DNA from: Ypsolopha sequella
Lineage: Eukaryota; Arthropoda; Insecta; Lepidoptera; Ypsolophidae
Reading direction: 5' to 3'
Assembly: GCA_934047225.1 (NCBI GenBank)
Contig: OW203986.1
Span: forward strand, 17,239,221-17,303,220
Length of the DNA stretch: 64,000 bases
Shown: positions 33,954-45,900 of the stretch, piece by piece
Numbering within the stretch: the stretch's first letter is position 1
Layout of the letters: every line of letters starts with the position of its first letter
The notes under the pieces: generated by a model
The model's database searches: none
Seen by the model: only the letters and a program-made list of their open reading frames with translations
What the model was told of the DNA's origin: nothing
Translations under genes and position numbers: made by a program

Positions 33954-35877
33954 AGCACGTTGTTATCTCGACTGTCGGTTTTAGTGACTTCGATAGCTTT
34001 TTAAGATATTTTAAATAAAAGTAAGTAAATTAATAAAAATTATGTAGCTTCGGCTTTAGTTATTCCAAAAAGTGGCGCCAGCGGTGCTGGTATAAAATTT
34101 GTGTCACGCCATCCCCGTGGGTTTTTTAGACCACAACTTCTAAAATACGTCTTTACGGGTTTTCGAATTAACACACATTAACATAACTTAATCTAAGTGA
34201 TTTAGGGCATGCAATTATTCGCAGATTTTTACTATCCAGATAACGGATAATGTATTATCCGGATAACCGGATACTTATGGTAAAAGTTAAGGGTAGTAAT
34301 AAAAGCTCCGAAAACTAAATTAAAACCGCCCAAAAAAACGGCCTACCGCAAACATCTTGAAAAAAATCCGGCCAAGTGCGAGTCAGACTCTAGTCAGAAC
34401 CTAGAGTTCCGTATTGTGGATGATAAATTTAGTATTATCATATTTTTTCGTGAATTTCTCAACCGCTTTATTTTTTCTGTAATTCTTACGTAAACGCATA
34501 TTACCATGATTTTTTTCATATTTTTCGGTCCACCAGTTTTGGAGATAAGAGGGGGGGGACATCCATTTTTGTATAGATTTTCAAGGATTTCTCGAAATAG
34601 ATGCAAATAAATATAGCCAAACTATATATTATTACAATAAGCTTTTTAATACCTACAATGTGATACCCATATTGTATTTTATAATTTTTTTTTTATTTTT
34701 TTTACTTTTTTATATTTTTAAATCACTATAGTTTTCCCGGCTATTGGTCAGTTATGATCTATAATGGACATTTTTATTTTTTATTTTTCGGTCTGCCAGT
34801 TTCGGACACATTATTGTGGTTTTTTTAAAGATTTCACAAAACCAGTGCCAGTAAATATAGTAAAAGTATATATTTTTACAATCACCTTTTTAGTGTCTAC
34901 AGTTTGATACCCATATTGTATTTTCAGGATATTTTTTATGTTTTTCACTTTTGTTTTGAAAATATTTTAAATGTAGGCAAATTAATGCTATTTTTGTGCC
35001 AAATTTCATGTCTTTATCTTTACGGTGCTAAAGTTATGATGCTGTGAAATACGGACGGACGTAGATTAGACTTTATTTTATCGAAACAGGGATTTCTTAA
35101 AATATTCAAAAAATATTTTATCCATAGTTGTTTACTTATTAAATGATAAGTGCAATATTCAAGTAGAGCAACTTTCATGATACAGTTCGCCTCTCCATAA
35201 GAATCTACGCGAGGGAAAGGGAGCAACCGTGCGAGCGGGAGGTAAAATGACGTCGAGCTACACAACACGGTCTGAACGCTGCAATGTCCCAGCGAAACTG
35301 AGGGAAATATCGACGCGTTTTGTGTTTTAAACTCTCGATAAGTTTCGATTTGATAAATGGTCTTAAAATAATTTTTTAAATACCGTTTTTTGTTATTTCA
35401 CTTATTAATAGTTCTATTCTACGTGTTTTAAATTTGACTACGCTAAACGATAGTTTTCTAGTAGAAAAAAAATATTTTATCAGTGGTTGAATTAATAAAA
35501 TCACAACTACTTAAAGCACTCGAAATAAGAAAACTAAAGTATTATCCAAAAAAGTAACCAGGTAAGATTATTATTGAATATATGGGAATAAATGTTACCT
35601 GAATAAATTTCTTGTTTTTGTCATAATCTTTACGCGACGTGTGCATGAATGAGACTCTCAACGCGTAGAACATAAATAAAGGTATGTTTAAAGCCTAAAA
35701 AACCTATTAAAAGTAGCATTAAAGTAAATGAAAAAATATGTTTTGGAATCTTCAAATTCCACACTATAAATTAACGTAAAATGTATTTTATTTATTGCTT
35801 TCTTACTAACTAAAATAAAATCTTTCTTTTCTGATAATTCTGCAAGAATACTGATTTTTAGGGGACTGGAGCCTTAA

Positions 35878-36330
35878 CTTGTTTTATATTATGCTCCTAC
35901 ACAGATGTGTTAAAAGTGACCCAAACCATTTTTAAAAAGCGGTTTTTTAAGTACCTACATTGTTTATCCGATGTTATAATATTAAATTATAACACCGCGA
36001 TTCTGCGCTGTGATTAGCCCAAATTATTATAACACCGGTAGAGAGCCAATCAACAATAGTCAAAAGAAATAAGCCCTCGTGTCCCAATGTCTCACATTAT
36101 GTTACAGTTGCACAAAATACCATTGTGTACATATTGCACTGTAGACGGCCTAAACTTCGCCGGCGCGCTTTGAAGATAAAACTTCCCTTTTTTAACAATT
36201 TTAACAGCTATGACGCCGCAATAAGAACTACCGATACGATAGGTATATAGCGTGTCATGAGGCGTCCGTACATCTTTGAGTAAGCTTGACTTTCATACAA
36301 CATTATCGGTATTGTGAATTTTGTTTATAA
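35878..36330. other. Unassigned DNA
   Basis: No gene is recognised. It contains a short inverted pair around GTTATAATATTAAATTATAAC (about 35974-35994), probably part of an old repeat. Confidence 0.3.
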
Positions 36331-36546
36331 AGCCAAATTCATACTGGAGACTCGGTAAGTGGTCAGGACCAAGGTTGCAATAACGCTTTTTGTGAAAAAC
36401 GCAAAATTAAATTTAGGCTTCCTATACTTATTGGCTCGGTGTTGTTCGTAAATTAGTAATATAGAGGCACAAACATTTTTTTTCGTTTTTTTCAAAAGTG
36501 GTAACTGAATCTTGGTTCGGACCGAGTCTCCAGTATGAATTTGGCT
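36331..36546. mobile_element. Palindromic MITE (AGCCAAATTCATACTGGAGA ends)
   Basis: AGCCAAATTCATACTGGAGA followed by CTCGGT at the left is mirrored exactly at the right, and the arms continue with mismatches for about 70 bp. Total length 216 bp. The minus-strand frame at 36325-36591 is a by-product. Flanks TTATAA and ACATAAA do not give a clear target duplication. Confidence 0.75.
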
Positions 36547-36616
36547 ACATAAACAAAAGTCGCCTTGTATGTATATTATGTATAAACACATGAAAAAATG
36601 ATAGTTATGACGTTAA

Positions 36617-36833
36617 GAGCGGTATCGCAACCGGTTTATGAAAAATAATAAAGTGAAATAATTTTGAAATTCTAATTTACGGAAACCATTGGAAACTTTG
36701 TGATGGCAGCATACACAATACATAGGTAATAAGGTTTTGTTGAATAACTATTGAATAAATTTTGAATTTAAGTGTTCTGTTTCGATTAATTAGAAAATGG
36801 CGGGTTTTTCACAATCCGGCTGCGAAACCGCTC
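36617..36833. mobile_element. TTAA-flanked MITE (GAGCGGTATCGCAACCGG ends)
   Basis: The ends GAGCGGTATCGCAACCGG and CCGGCTGCGAAACCGCTC are inverted copies with two mismatches, flanked by TTAA at 36613-36616 and 36834-36837. Length 217 bp, no coding capacity. A rearranged relative lies at 47135-47255. TTAA duplication again suggests piggyBac-type mobilisation, by a different end sequence from the larger TTAA element. Confidence 0.8.
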
Positions 36834-37229
36834 TTAAGGCTAATGCTCAGTGACCTGTAAGTACTAAATATAACTCATCTAACTTGGTATATAAATAAGC
36901 AAGCATCAGCTTTCTGTGGTGCAGGAAAATTTTGTTGCGAGCTAATATTCTAAGTTAGGAAAATTCAAGTTAGATCAACTTGCCCTGTGCTTAGTTGTGC
37001 AGTCAGGAAACTTCAAATTATTTGGTTGGTAAGTAGTTACATAGGTATTAGAGTTAAGTTATACCGAAGCACGTGCTAAAGTTAGTTTTAATTAAAACTT
37101 TACCTTCGACTCCTTCAATTTAAAAGTGTTGATCTTGTAGATATCGTATCATACATTATATCGTATCATATTGTGTAAATAATTTCATTGCGGCTTGTGA
37201 TATTTACGAGGTTTCAGAATGAAAAACAG

Positions 37230-37770
37230 AGCCAAGTGCGAGTCGGACTCGCGCATTAAGATTCCGTACCACCACACAATATGGGTACGGAACCCTTAAA
37301 ACATTATGGTAAATAATTCCACTTACAACGAACTTAATTTGACACTTATATCTAAATTGTCTAATTAAGTTGGACGTTATATTTTCCTAAATAATTAAAT
37401 ATTTGTAAGTTTCAGACTTTTTCCTATGTGTGTGCCTGCCTGTAAAAGAAATTTAAAGTTTTGAAGTCAACTGGAAGTGCCTTATAGGTTTTGATTCCCT
37501 TGCGAGTGTCAAACACTTGTATGAAATTAATTATGTAAAGTGTAAATTCGCGTCGAGTTAGAAGCTTGATTTTGTACAGCACCATGGGGCCGTAGACTTC
37601 TGTAGGAGTTGATATCTCATGCGGGGCCCGAGCAAAAGGCTCGTGACAAATAGACACACAGACAGACAGGTTCAAAAAGCTATGACCCCTCCACTAAAAT
37701 CTCAGCATCTAGACCCGCGCTTTGCGTTGTTTTTTATGCCATCCCTTACTCCTTTTCCGTGGGACATAAA
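37230..37770 (+). repeat. Dispersed GCCAAGTGCGAGTCGGACTC repeat
   Basis: It begins GCCAAGTGCGAGTCGGACTC and GATTCCGTACC, runs through an AT-rich body with AAGTGCCTTATAGGTTTTGA and AGACACACAGACAGACAGG, and decays towards 37770. This order (head motif, PyTTCCGTA, body, ACAGACAG) matches the long form of this repeat in Lepidoptera as I recall it. Confidence 0.55.
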
Positions 37771-37863
37771 AATCGACTATAAAACATAGATATACGAGTG
37801 TTTGGAAACACTTTTGACACTGCCATCATAGACGATATATTTTACTGTTTTAGCATTTTTCAT

Positions 37864-38710
37864 ATACAGGTTGTTTGCTATTTTGAGGGATGATGAAGCA
37901 AGTGATTTAAAAATAAAATAAAACAAGAGATAATTTATTTGTCTGTACAAATAAGCTAACATACAAAATACAATAGATACATAATAGAAAATAGAAAAAG
38001 GTCTAAGCTCGGCATACAACTAGCTGACACACATGCAGACAGCCACCGATTTTCAGCGCAGTCTTGTATGATGAAACACACATTAGATTAAAGTAAGTAC
38101 AATCAATATTATATTAATTTTAAAAAAAGAACCTACAAAGTTTTATGAAAACAAGATCTAGAAAATACAAATTTTCAAAAGTAGCCATCTGCTACACTTA
38201 GTGCGAAAAGAGCCTTAAAAAATAATAAAACACTATTTATGGGTAAAATAATAATTTGTAATTTTTACTGAAATTTACCTAAACAATCTGTTTCTTCGTA
38301 CTGTATTTAGATTTATTTTTATTTTTACATATTTTTGACCGGTTTTTTGTTTAATTGAATTAATAAGAAATAATTTAAACAATATTTTTTATTTAATTTA
38401 GTCTATTTTTAATTTTATATTCTTTGTAGTTAGTGTATATTTTAAGTATTATTTATAATTTAGTATTATTTAAGTTTCTTGTTAATAAAATTCAAACAAC
38501 ATAAAAAAAAAAAGAAATAATTTAAAATAAAAATATGATTAATAGCCACAAATAGTGTTTTATTCTAATTTTAAGTAGACAAAACTGAAAATGTTAATGT
38601 CGCTGAAACTACAAAACTTTGCATAATAGTAAATTCAGCCAAAAATTTTCAAAATCACTTCCTTTATCATCCCTGAAAACATTTACATCGATGTCCCAAC
38701 CAACCTGTAT
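37864..38710. mobile_element. Foldback element with ATACAGGTTG ends
   Basis: ATACAGGTTGTTTGC, AGGGATGATGAAGCAAGTGA at the left is mirrored by TCACTTCCTTTATCATCCCT and CCAACCAACCTGTAT at the right. The terminal arms are about 60 bp with small gaps. If TA is the target duplication, the element starts CAGGTTG. The 0.7-kb interior is AT-rich and non-coding. Confidence 0.6.
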
Positions 38711-40515
38711 TTAGCTATATAAGCGTAACGATAAATATGAATAGAGAAATAACAATTCACGAGGTAGTAAAAGGGACAAAAAATAATCACAGACAGGTAG
38801 AAGGGTAGTCCAAAGCACCGTCTGGTGAGGGATTATCCACTTTCATGAGATTAATATGTCTGCTCAGTCTGTTCACGTCACGCGACATCATATAAGAGTT
38901 CGTATCTTCACTATTTAAAAATATTGCAATTTGCGAGTTACAGATTTTTATACTTTTAAAGATAACGTTGCGTCAAGAACAGTCAACCATAAGAGAATCT
39001 AACTCTCTTTTATTTATTTAGAATGTAACTGCATTTCACCGGCATTTTTAATGTTTTTTTTTTCAAATAATCAGAATAGTTGTTATATTTATTAATGTGT
39101 AAATATGTATCGGTGTTAACCATACGTGGATTAAAGGGTTCACACTGCAAAGGCCTCCCTCCTGTGCATTCGAACTATAAATCCGGCGAATGAAAAAAAA
39201 AACATAGAGAACTCATTTCTAACTAAGTGTCATTTGAAAATGGCACCAGAGACTGAAAAGAGCAAAAGGCTCATGACATGATTGGCTCGTATTGGTCTAC
39301 ACTAGGTCAGCCGTGATTAGGCGACTCAAAGACACAATAAAACCTATTGGAGCCGTCGCCATACAAAGTTGTGTTCAACACACTTTATCCTGGGGTCACT
39401 TTTTTAGCGAATTTTTTTTCATTTTTCGAATAATGAAACAAAAGAATCTGAACTGGTTCGTTCGATTCCTCCTCAGAATAAGGAATACAAATAGAAACCT
39501 GGCTAAAATAATACGCGGAGAAAGACACCTATCCTTGATTTTCTTACGACATTCTAGTGCGTTAGAGAGAGATGGATATGTATTAGTTTTTTCTTAATTA
39601 GGTAGGTTGTCACTAGTTCGTTGCTTTGCTAGTGATGTAACAATGTCGATTTTTGACTAAGATAAATAAACCAAATCGAAATGAACCGCGACCAATCTGC
39701 TTACCACACATTATATCGTATCAAAGTGTGAAAAAAAAGAGAAAGCAGGAGGCACCGACCTTTCTGGTGACATCCTCTTGTTTTGGAAGGAGGCCAAGAG
39801 AATTAATAGCAAAGTGGTCTCTGTCTACCCCAGTGGGACACATGTTATATTGTGTAAATAAGGAATTAATAAAAGGATATCTTTCGTTTAGCATAATATT
39901 TTTTATTAAGTACAAATTACTATATCGTAGGCAGGTAGGTACATAAGTTAAGTCCAAAATTGTGCTTGTTTCTAGTACAAAAAATGCTGTAGCTTGTATC
40001 AGAGATACAACCGTAAACTATTTAAGTGGATACTTTTTAAGTCGCCTCTTAACTCAATCAAATAGATGTTCGTTGATGTCGCGTCTTTGTTCAATCAAGG
40101 AGGAAGGAATTAATCGCAACAATAGAAATCATAATAATCATAGACTTATAGGATTCGTAATAATAATATTATGTCAATGATGAGCGATGACAGCGCAATT
40201 ACTACAGAGGTAATTTCAATTTTTTTTTATTTCTATCCAATAAACATCAACTTATCTTGAATAATAACTAATAACAAATAATGAACGATTAAAATACCTA
40301 ATAACCTGTAATAAGAAATCAAATTATGCGCAGTTCAAGTCAATAAGCATTGCCAAAATTCATTTCACGATAGAACTACCCTGTCAAAGTACTTTTATTG
40401 TCAACCACTAAGTACGAAAATGTCTTGATCTGCGGAATTTCTTCGTGAAGTCGATCACGGCAGTAACGTGAAAGAACAGGCCTTTCAGAACGATTTGCGA
40501 ACATAGAAGTATGCA
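38711..40515. other. Unassigned DNA with a 48-bp inverted repeat partner
   Basis: No gene is established. 39464-39511 (CCTCAGAATAAGGAATACAA, then ATAGAAACCTGGCTAAAATA) is matched inverted at 42239-42286, marking a dispersed repeat. A plus-strand frame at 39962-40180 carries VNYLSGYFLSRLLTQ, which faintly recalls a transposase C-terminal motif but is not secure. Confidence 0.35.
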
Positions 40516-41848
40516 CTATGTTTTTCTACACCACAGACATCCGTAGGTACTGGTTCTGTTGCCTAAAATTGAAAAATTATCGAGTTAATATACTATAGTA
40601 TAGTACAAGCACGTACCTACAAACAAGATTGATAATGCAATTATACATAATTATTTAAAGGTTACCAATGTGTCTGTACCTGGTAAATATAACGACGGCA
40701 AGGCATCTGCTTTTAAACGTCTCCATTTTAAATTTTCGTTTGGTCCAAAAGAATCCGACGTAAAGTGTTTCGAAAAAATATGACTGCTTTTTTTAATTGC
40801 CCAATTTGGTCAAATTATTCGTCTAAGCCATTCACTTTTTATTTCTTCCCTTTTTGGAAATCTGTAACAAAAAAATATAGCGATATTTATTCGGCATTAT
40901 TTTTCTTTTAACTCGCGCTGCAATGAGGGATTTTCTTTTCTTTCTTTTTTTACTCTACCCTAGTCGCTGGATAGATGGCGCTGAACTTGGTAAGTTACTG
41001 CAAGGAACGAAACGTCACATAAATTTTTGATTATTGCACTTGGATGTAATTTTGAGATCGTAAGACGAAACGTACATAAAAAGTAATTAATGTCATTGTC
41101 ACATCACATCACAATGACATTTTGAAAATAAATAAATAATAACAACAAGGAAAAAGAAAAAAATAATTAGCAGTCTTTTTATGAGTTTTCTACGCCGGAA
41201 AGAAAATGTCCCAAAAGAAAAAGAAGAGAAGTCTGTGCCTTGTGGATTTGTATAAAAATGGAGGCATACATCTTTTTCCTAAAGATGAAAGTCGTAAAGC
41301 GCAATGAGTACAAGCCATGGTACATTTTAAACCTGGACGGACCATAACAAAGAATTCGCACATAATATGCTCAGCACACATGTCATCAACCAACGAGCGT
41401 ATGTGACGTGACGTGACGCAATGTTTTTTTTCCAATCGTTTTGGCTTTGGCACCTAGTAACGTAGTCAGTTCAACACCATCTACAGAGTTCTTGGAAACT
41501 ATGTTTTTTTTAATACTCAAAAAGAAAACCTCTCATTAATCTTTATGCACGGCTGTCGCGGGAACCAATGTTCGATAGTTTGCCACACGGACTTTAGCAC
41601 ATCACTATGCGAAAAATCATAACCTCTAATAGTCGGCAGAAAATCTATATAAAACAGGCAAATATCGGTGTAGAATTGAACACGAGTATGATTTACAAGA
41701 ACTACTATAAGTGTTACTGAGTTTTAGGTATGATCCTGCAACTTATTAACATAAAAACTATCAGAACTCACCGATGAAATGATATTGCTTCATTGTTGTT
41801 TTCTTTTCTTCCTGTATGCGATTTACAGCCTTCAATCGCACAAGACAT
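40516..41848 (-). pseudogene. Spliced THAP-domain gene, degraded
   Basis: On the minus strand, exon 1 (41848-41772) starts ATG and encodes MSCAIEGCKSHTGRK up to ISFH, ending in CG before GTGAGT. Exon 2 (40861-40680) follows a TTTTTTTGTTACAG acceptor, restores the frame, encodes RFPKREEIKSEWLRRI, then PNWAIKKSS, SKHF and LKWRRLKADALPSLYLP, and ends at CAG before GTACAG. A possible exon 3 (40562-40516) follows TTTTAG and stops after 15 codons. Together these form a THAP zinc-finger domain: C-x4-C, FP, W, NW, S-K-H-F and the A-(V/L)-P-S tail. THAP domains bind DNA in transcription factors and P-element-type transposases. Two lesions are visible: a TGA replacing the expected Arg codon before PNW, and Phe in place of the third zinc ligand Cys (HIFSKHF). 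Splice sites remain intact. I found no downstream exons. Confidence 0.8.
41206..41406 (+). pseudogene. Second THAP-like remnant, opposite strand
   Basis: From the ATG at 41206 the plus strand reads MSQKKKKRSLCLVDLYKN, then HLFPKDESRKAQ, a TGA at 41305-41307 where Trp is expected, then VQAMVHFKPGRTITKNS, HIICSAHM and a stop at 41404-41406. FPKD, W, FKP and ICSxH are THAP-domain landmarks, and the CxxH zinc ligands are present, but the N-terminal C-x-C pair is degraded. It lies inside the large intron of the minus-strand THAP pseudogene and is not its mirror copy, since the sequences differ. The minus-strand frames at 41179-41453 are shadows. Confidence 0.6.
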
Positions 41849-42845
41849 TTTATTCCAAAGTTAAAAAAACAATCAACACAAACAATAATAAATCACACTT
41901 TCACGAATTTTGAGAGGAAGAGCACCAAAATATTTAATTTCTCTCGGTGAAGCTGTAAACTTTCGCAAAATGTATTAGACATTTCGATGCCACCAAATTA
42001 AGATGTGATGCACGCAACGAACGATATTACAACACAACGATACAATGATGAGACCTATTTAATTTGATGGTATTATAATTTTTAAAATACATCCAAATTA
42101 CATCCATCTGACATTTGTTTGGTTCAATCTAGTGACACACCAGGAAAAAATATAAAGTAAGTGCGGTCCGCTGTTTCATTCACTCGTACACAGGAGTAAT
42201 TTACGTTAGATGAGTACAATGGCTAATGCCCAGTTCTTATTTTAGTCAGGCTTCTATTTGTATTCCTTATTCTGAGGATTCCTCTACAAATAACGTCCCG
42301 TTTTACGCACGTTTGTACAATTTCAGTTTTATTAAAACTTGCGTGAGCTGACATACTAAATACAGCTCGTTTGACAACGACGGTGAACGCCGCGTCGTCC
42401 TAAGAACGACACTTCCCTTAATAATGACGAAATTATATCGATGAAATATCACAGTGATAATCACAGTGAGTGTTGAAGCCGTATTTAATAATAATTATAT
42501 TTAAATTTCAGTATGAAACTTCTACTTTCACCTTTATCTTATACAAAAATCTACTTGATTATTAAAGCTAAGTTCAAACTCCAATGATCCACAATAATTA
42601 AATATTTTATTTGTTTTAAGTTTTTAGACAAATTCTCTTCAGTATATATCCATTATACTTATTTATTTATGTAAGTACATTTTTTTAAATGGTATATGTA
42701 GTTTATCATTTAATGTTGTTATCTCCTATTAATTACTGTATGTTTATTAGAATGTAGTATAATATTATTTACTGTTTAAGTAATATATATATTTAAATCG
42801 GTACCCTATAATATTTTGACATCATGGCACTACCCTCAACAACTT
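41849..42845. other. Unassigned DNA upstream of the THAP pseudogene
   Basis: No gene is recognised. The first few hundred bases would be the promoter side of the minus-strand THAP gene. 42239-42286 is the inverted partner of 39464-39511. Confidence 0.3.
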
Positions 42846-42955
42846 CTCAATTACCAAAGGTTAGCTGGTAGAGAATACTAAATAGTATTAAGCTCGCCAA
42901 TGTACGAAATTTTTATCTTGTGCAATAAAGAATTTTATTATTATTATTATCACTC
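42846..42955 (+). repeat. Non-LTR retrotransposon 3' tail
   Basis: AGCTGGTAGAGAATACTAAA, then TTAAGCTCGCCAATGTACG and TTGTGCAATAAAGAATTTTA followed by (TTA)n is the characteristic 3' end of a common lepidopteran LINE family (recalled). Coding sequence upstream is not recognisable. Confidence 0.65.
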
Positions 42956-45900
42956 TAGTGTTGGTGAAAACTTAAATTTTCATTTTCATACTGTTTGACC
43001 AAGGCTTAGGCGAACAAAAATTTTTATAGAAGCTTTCATTAAACCTTGATTCTAATTACAGAACAACACCAGGCAATTTCAATTTTGCATGAAATCGGTC
43101 ACCGCACAAAATCAGACTAGGTTTGGAAACCGAAAAAGGTTATTTATTAGTAAAATAGCATTCGAATGGCTGTCAAACCATCGTCAAAGCAGCGGAAGTT
43201 TGCGGTTGACAAACCAACGCGACGACCGCACGCGCGTTGCCCAACGACCATATTGAATTGAAACCAAATGATCGGTTGCCACAAGCACGTACCAAACCTG
43301 GACAAAGGATGAACTTGCTGTATGGGGCGGCCCTTATATCCAAGTGCAGAGTCTAACCATTACATTAGGTAGTGAAAGAATTTTCCAAATAGGTTTAGTA
43401 ATCTTTTTTTTTTTTTTTTTTTTTTTACCATTTACACAAAATTATAACAGAAAATAGTAATAGCAGCTAAAAACCACAAAGGTTTAAACTTGTGCTATCG
43501 TGAGTCACGTTACACTTAGCTACGAGAGCAAAATAATAATTTGGCACTTTGCTTACAATAAACAGCTAAAATTATAAACGTATGCATAGTAATTTGTTAT
43601 CTTTTACTGGAGCTAGGTAAGCGAAAAAATTACCTACTATATCCCTAGGAAACTGCAAATCCTCAGGGACCAAATTGTAGCTTATATCCAAGTAGATATC
43701 GTATATACTACAGCAGTGAAAGAATTTTCAAATACGGTTCCATAGTTACTAATTAATTAATATGTCCCTAGGGAACTGTCCATACCCAGGAAAAGAAACT
43801 ATATCCTATATACAAGTTAAGAGTTATTATATTACAACAGTGAACTTTTTTTTTAATCAGTTCTGTATACCAAATATTGCCCGCGTGTAATTAAGGGCTA
43901 TGTCCCACAAACTCACACTTTCTCAATTATGTTATATTTGTTTTTATATTATTATTATTATGTTGTTTTATTTTTTTTTTTATTTTTTTCTTAGATGTTT
44001 CTAGACGTGGTAAAATGGCACGGGCCATAGTATGTCAAATTACGAATGATGAAATTCGCGTTTTTTTTTTTATTAATTTATTGTAACTGATGTACGTACA
44101 CACATGTACGAAATCTGCGTAGCTGGGGGGTAGCCTAGCATATAATAGGCTATCAAACTGATGGTAACATGGATCGCGCGTAATTATTTTGAGATTTTTT
44201 TTTCCTATATTTATATAGATGTAGAGTAATTAAATTGTACCGAATTTAGAAATTGTACAGTCTAAGTGTATGTCTGTATAGACAGAAAAAAGACGTGGTG
44301 ATAAATTTCAAGTTTCTAAAGTGCACTTTAGATTCACTTGGTGAGCCAATTTGAATGAAATTTATTCTTAAAGGGCTTTTCGTTCTTATTTCTCATCATT
44401 GCTACAACAATCAATCGCAGTCCGAATCGATCTTACATATATCTAATATTAAGTATATATGCACCTACAGACAGATTCGGAGTTTCGCATGAGGCTTAGT
44501 TTTTTGAAGGAACCATGAACAAGCTTTTATCAAGAGTTATTATTTCCGAGAATACACATACTTACATTTGCTGCGACGGCTTGAGGTCCCGCAGTGGTGT
44601 ATGGCCCTTAATTTTACTACCCAAGATAGAAAAATACACATGAACAACAACAAAAAGAAGTATTTTTTGAATAAGACACTAAATTCAAACAGACTGAGAA
44701 AGAAGCTTTGTCGTGCTCAGCAAAAATAAGTTGAACAGTTAGAAAGCTCGAGCAAAGCACGGCATCGTTACTGCATGATCTCTTTTGTTGGTGAATGGTG
44801 ACAACAGTAAGTGCTAACGAACTGCAGACGACATCTGCTTTACTGAAAAATATAATGTAGTTTTTGGAGCTCGTGTAGTGAAACCTACGCTACGAGTCAA
44901 AAATACCTTTTCTAAAAAATGCATTCTAATGTTGTCATTTCGTATTGCAAAGACAATAGCCAGGAAGTACTTCATCCTGTAGAGCTAATTCAAGTCTTTA
45001 GGAATTTGAACTTGGATTCAATAAATATCCAGTAAACATGTTTTTTTTAACCATCCGTGACTATGTTATAAATACATACATACCGACTGACAAAAATGTT
45101 AAAAGTTGTAGCTTTGGCCGCAGTACAATACTTACAGCCCATTTCATATAAAATTTCGCAAAAATATTCAATGCACGACTTTTTGACTACTTTATTATTA
45201 ATTATACTACTCCAATAACAAACCTCTTTACTACTTTATTATTAATTATGGTACTCCAATAACAGACCTCTTTAATCGTCATGAATTCAAAATATTCAAA
45301 TTCAATGAAAACTGCTTACACGAGTTAGTAGCTTGCATAATGGATTACTTTTAACAAAGGAACCAGATACTAAACTAACCTGATGGACGAGGTTTTAGAA
45401 AACTACTTTCAATTCGTAGCCCGACCACCATTAACTGGAAGTACCCGGAGTATCTTCAGGTAAAATGGCGAACTATTGGCTAAGTCGTTACCATGGAAAC
45501 CTCTGCTGAATGCAAACAAATTGGGTACTTAGCGATTTTTATTTGTGTTTCTTACTTACAACTATGAATCTTTCTTAAGAGGCCCCTTTAAGCCTGGATT
45601 TTTCTCAAGATTCATACAAAAGGTAAAAACTGAATGTGAAGTCAACAGCATATTTTCCTCATATTTTCTTATTCATAAGTATTATCTTTCATTGATGAAA
45701 CACCATCATAATAGCTGTTAGGATATTGTGAATATTACCTCGTTTTTACGCAACGTTTAGCAAGTTGTATAATTTTCATCTATACTGGAAATAAAAAAAG
45801 AAAGAAATATAGACGTCGTTCATGTAAAGATGACTAAGTTTTTACACTTTTCTATAATGAATAACTGACGTTTCATGGAAAACAGTTTTTCACAATTTCG

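Larger units (their letters stand above)
26631..35873 (-). mobile_element. Non-autonomous TTAA-flanked DNA element, copy 4, split by a BEL/Pao insertion
   Basis: The ends are GGCCCCAGACCCTC (26631) and GGGGACTGGAGCC (35873), with TTAA at 26627-26630 and 35874-35877. The element's own sequence is 26631-27502 plus 33959-35873, about 2.8 kb. The interrupted site reads GTCTAGCAC then GTTGTTATCTCG, which is uninterrupted in copy 3 (about 23418-23440), so the order of events is clear: TTAA element first, retrotransposon later. The 82-codon frame is at 35020-35268. Confidence 0.85.

Noticed and set aside
39292..39597. 101-codon plus-strand frame
   Set aside because: Part of it overlaps a dispersed repeat (matched inverted at 42239-42286), and the translation has no recognisable domain.
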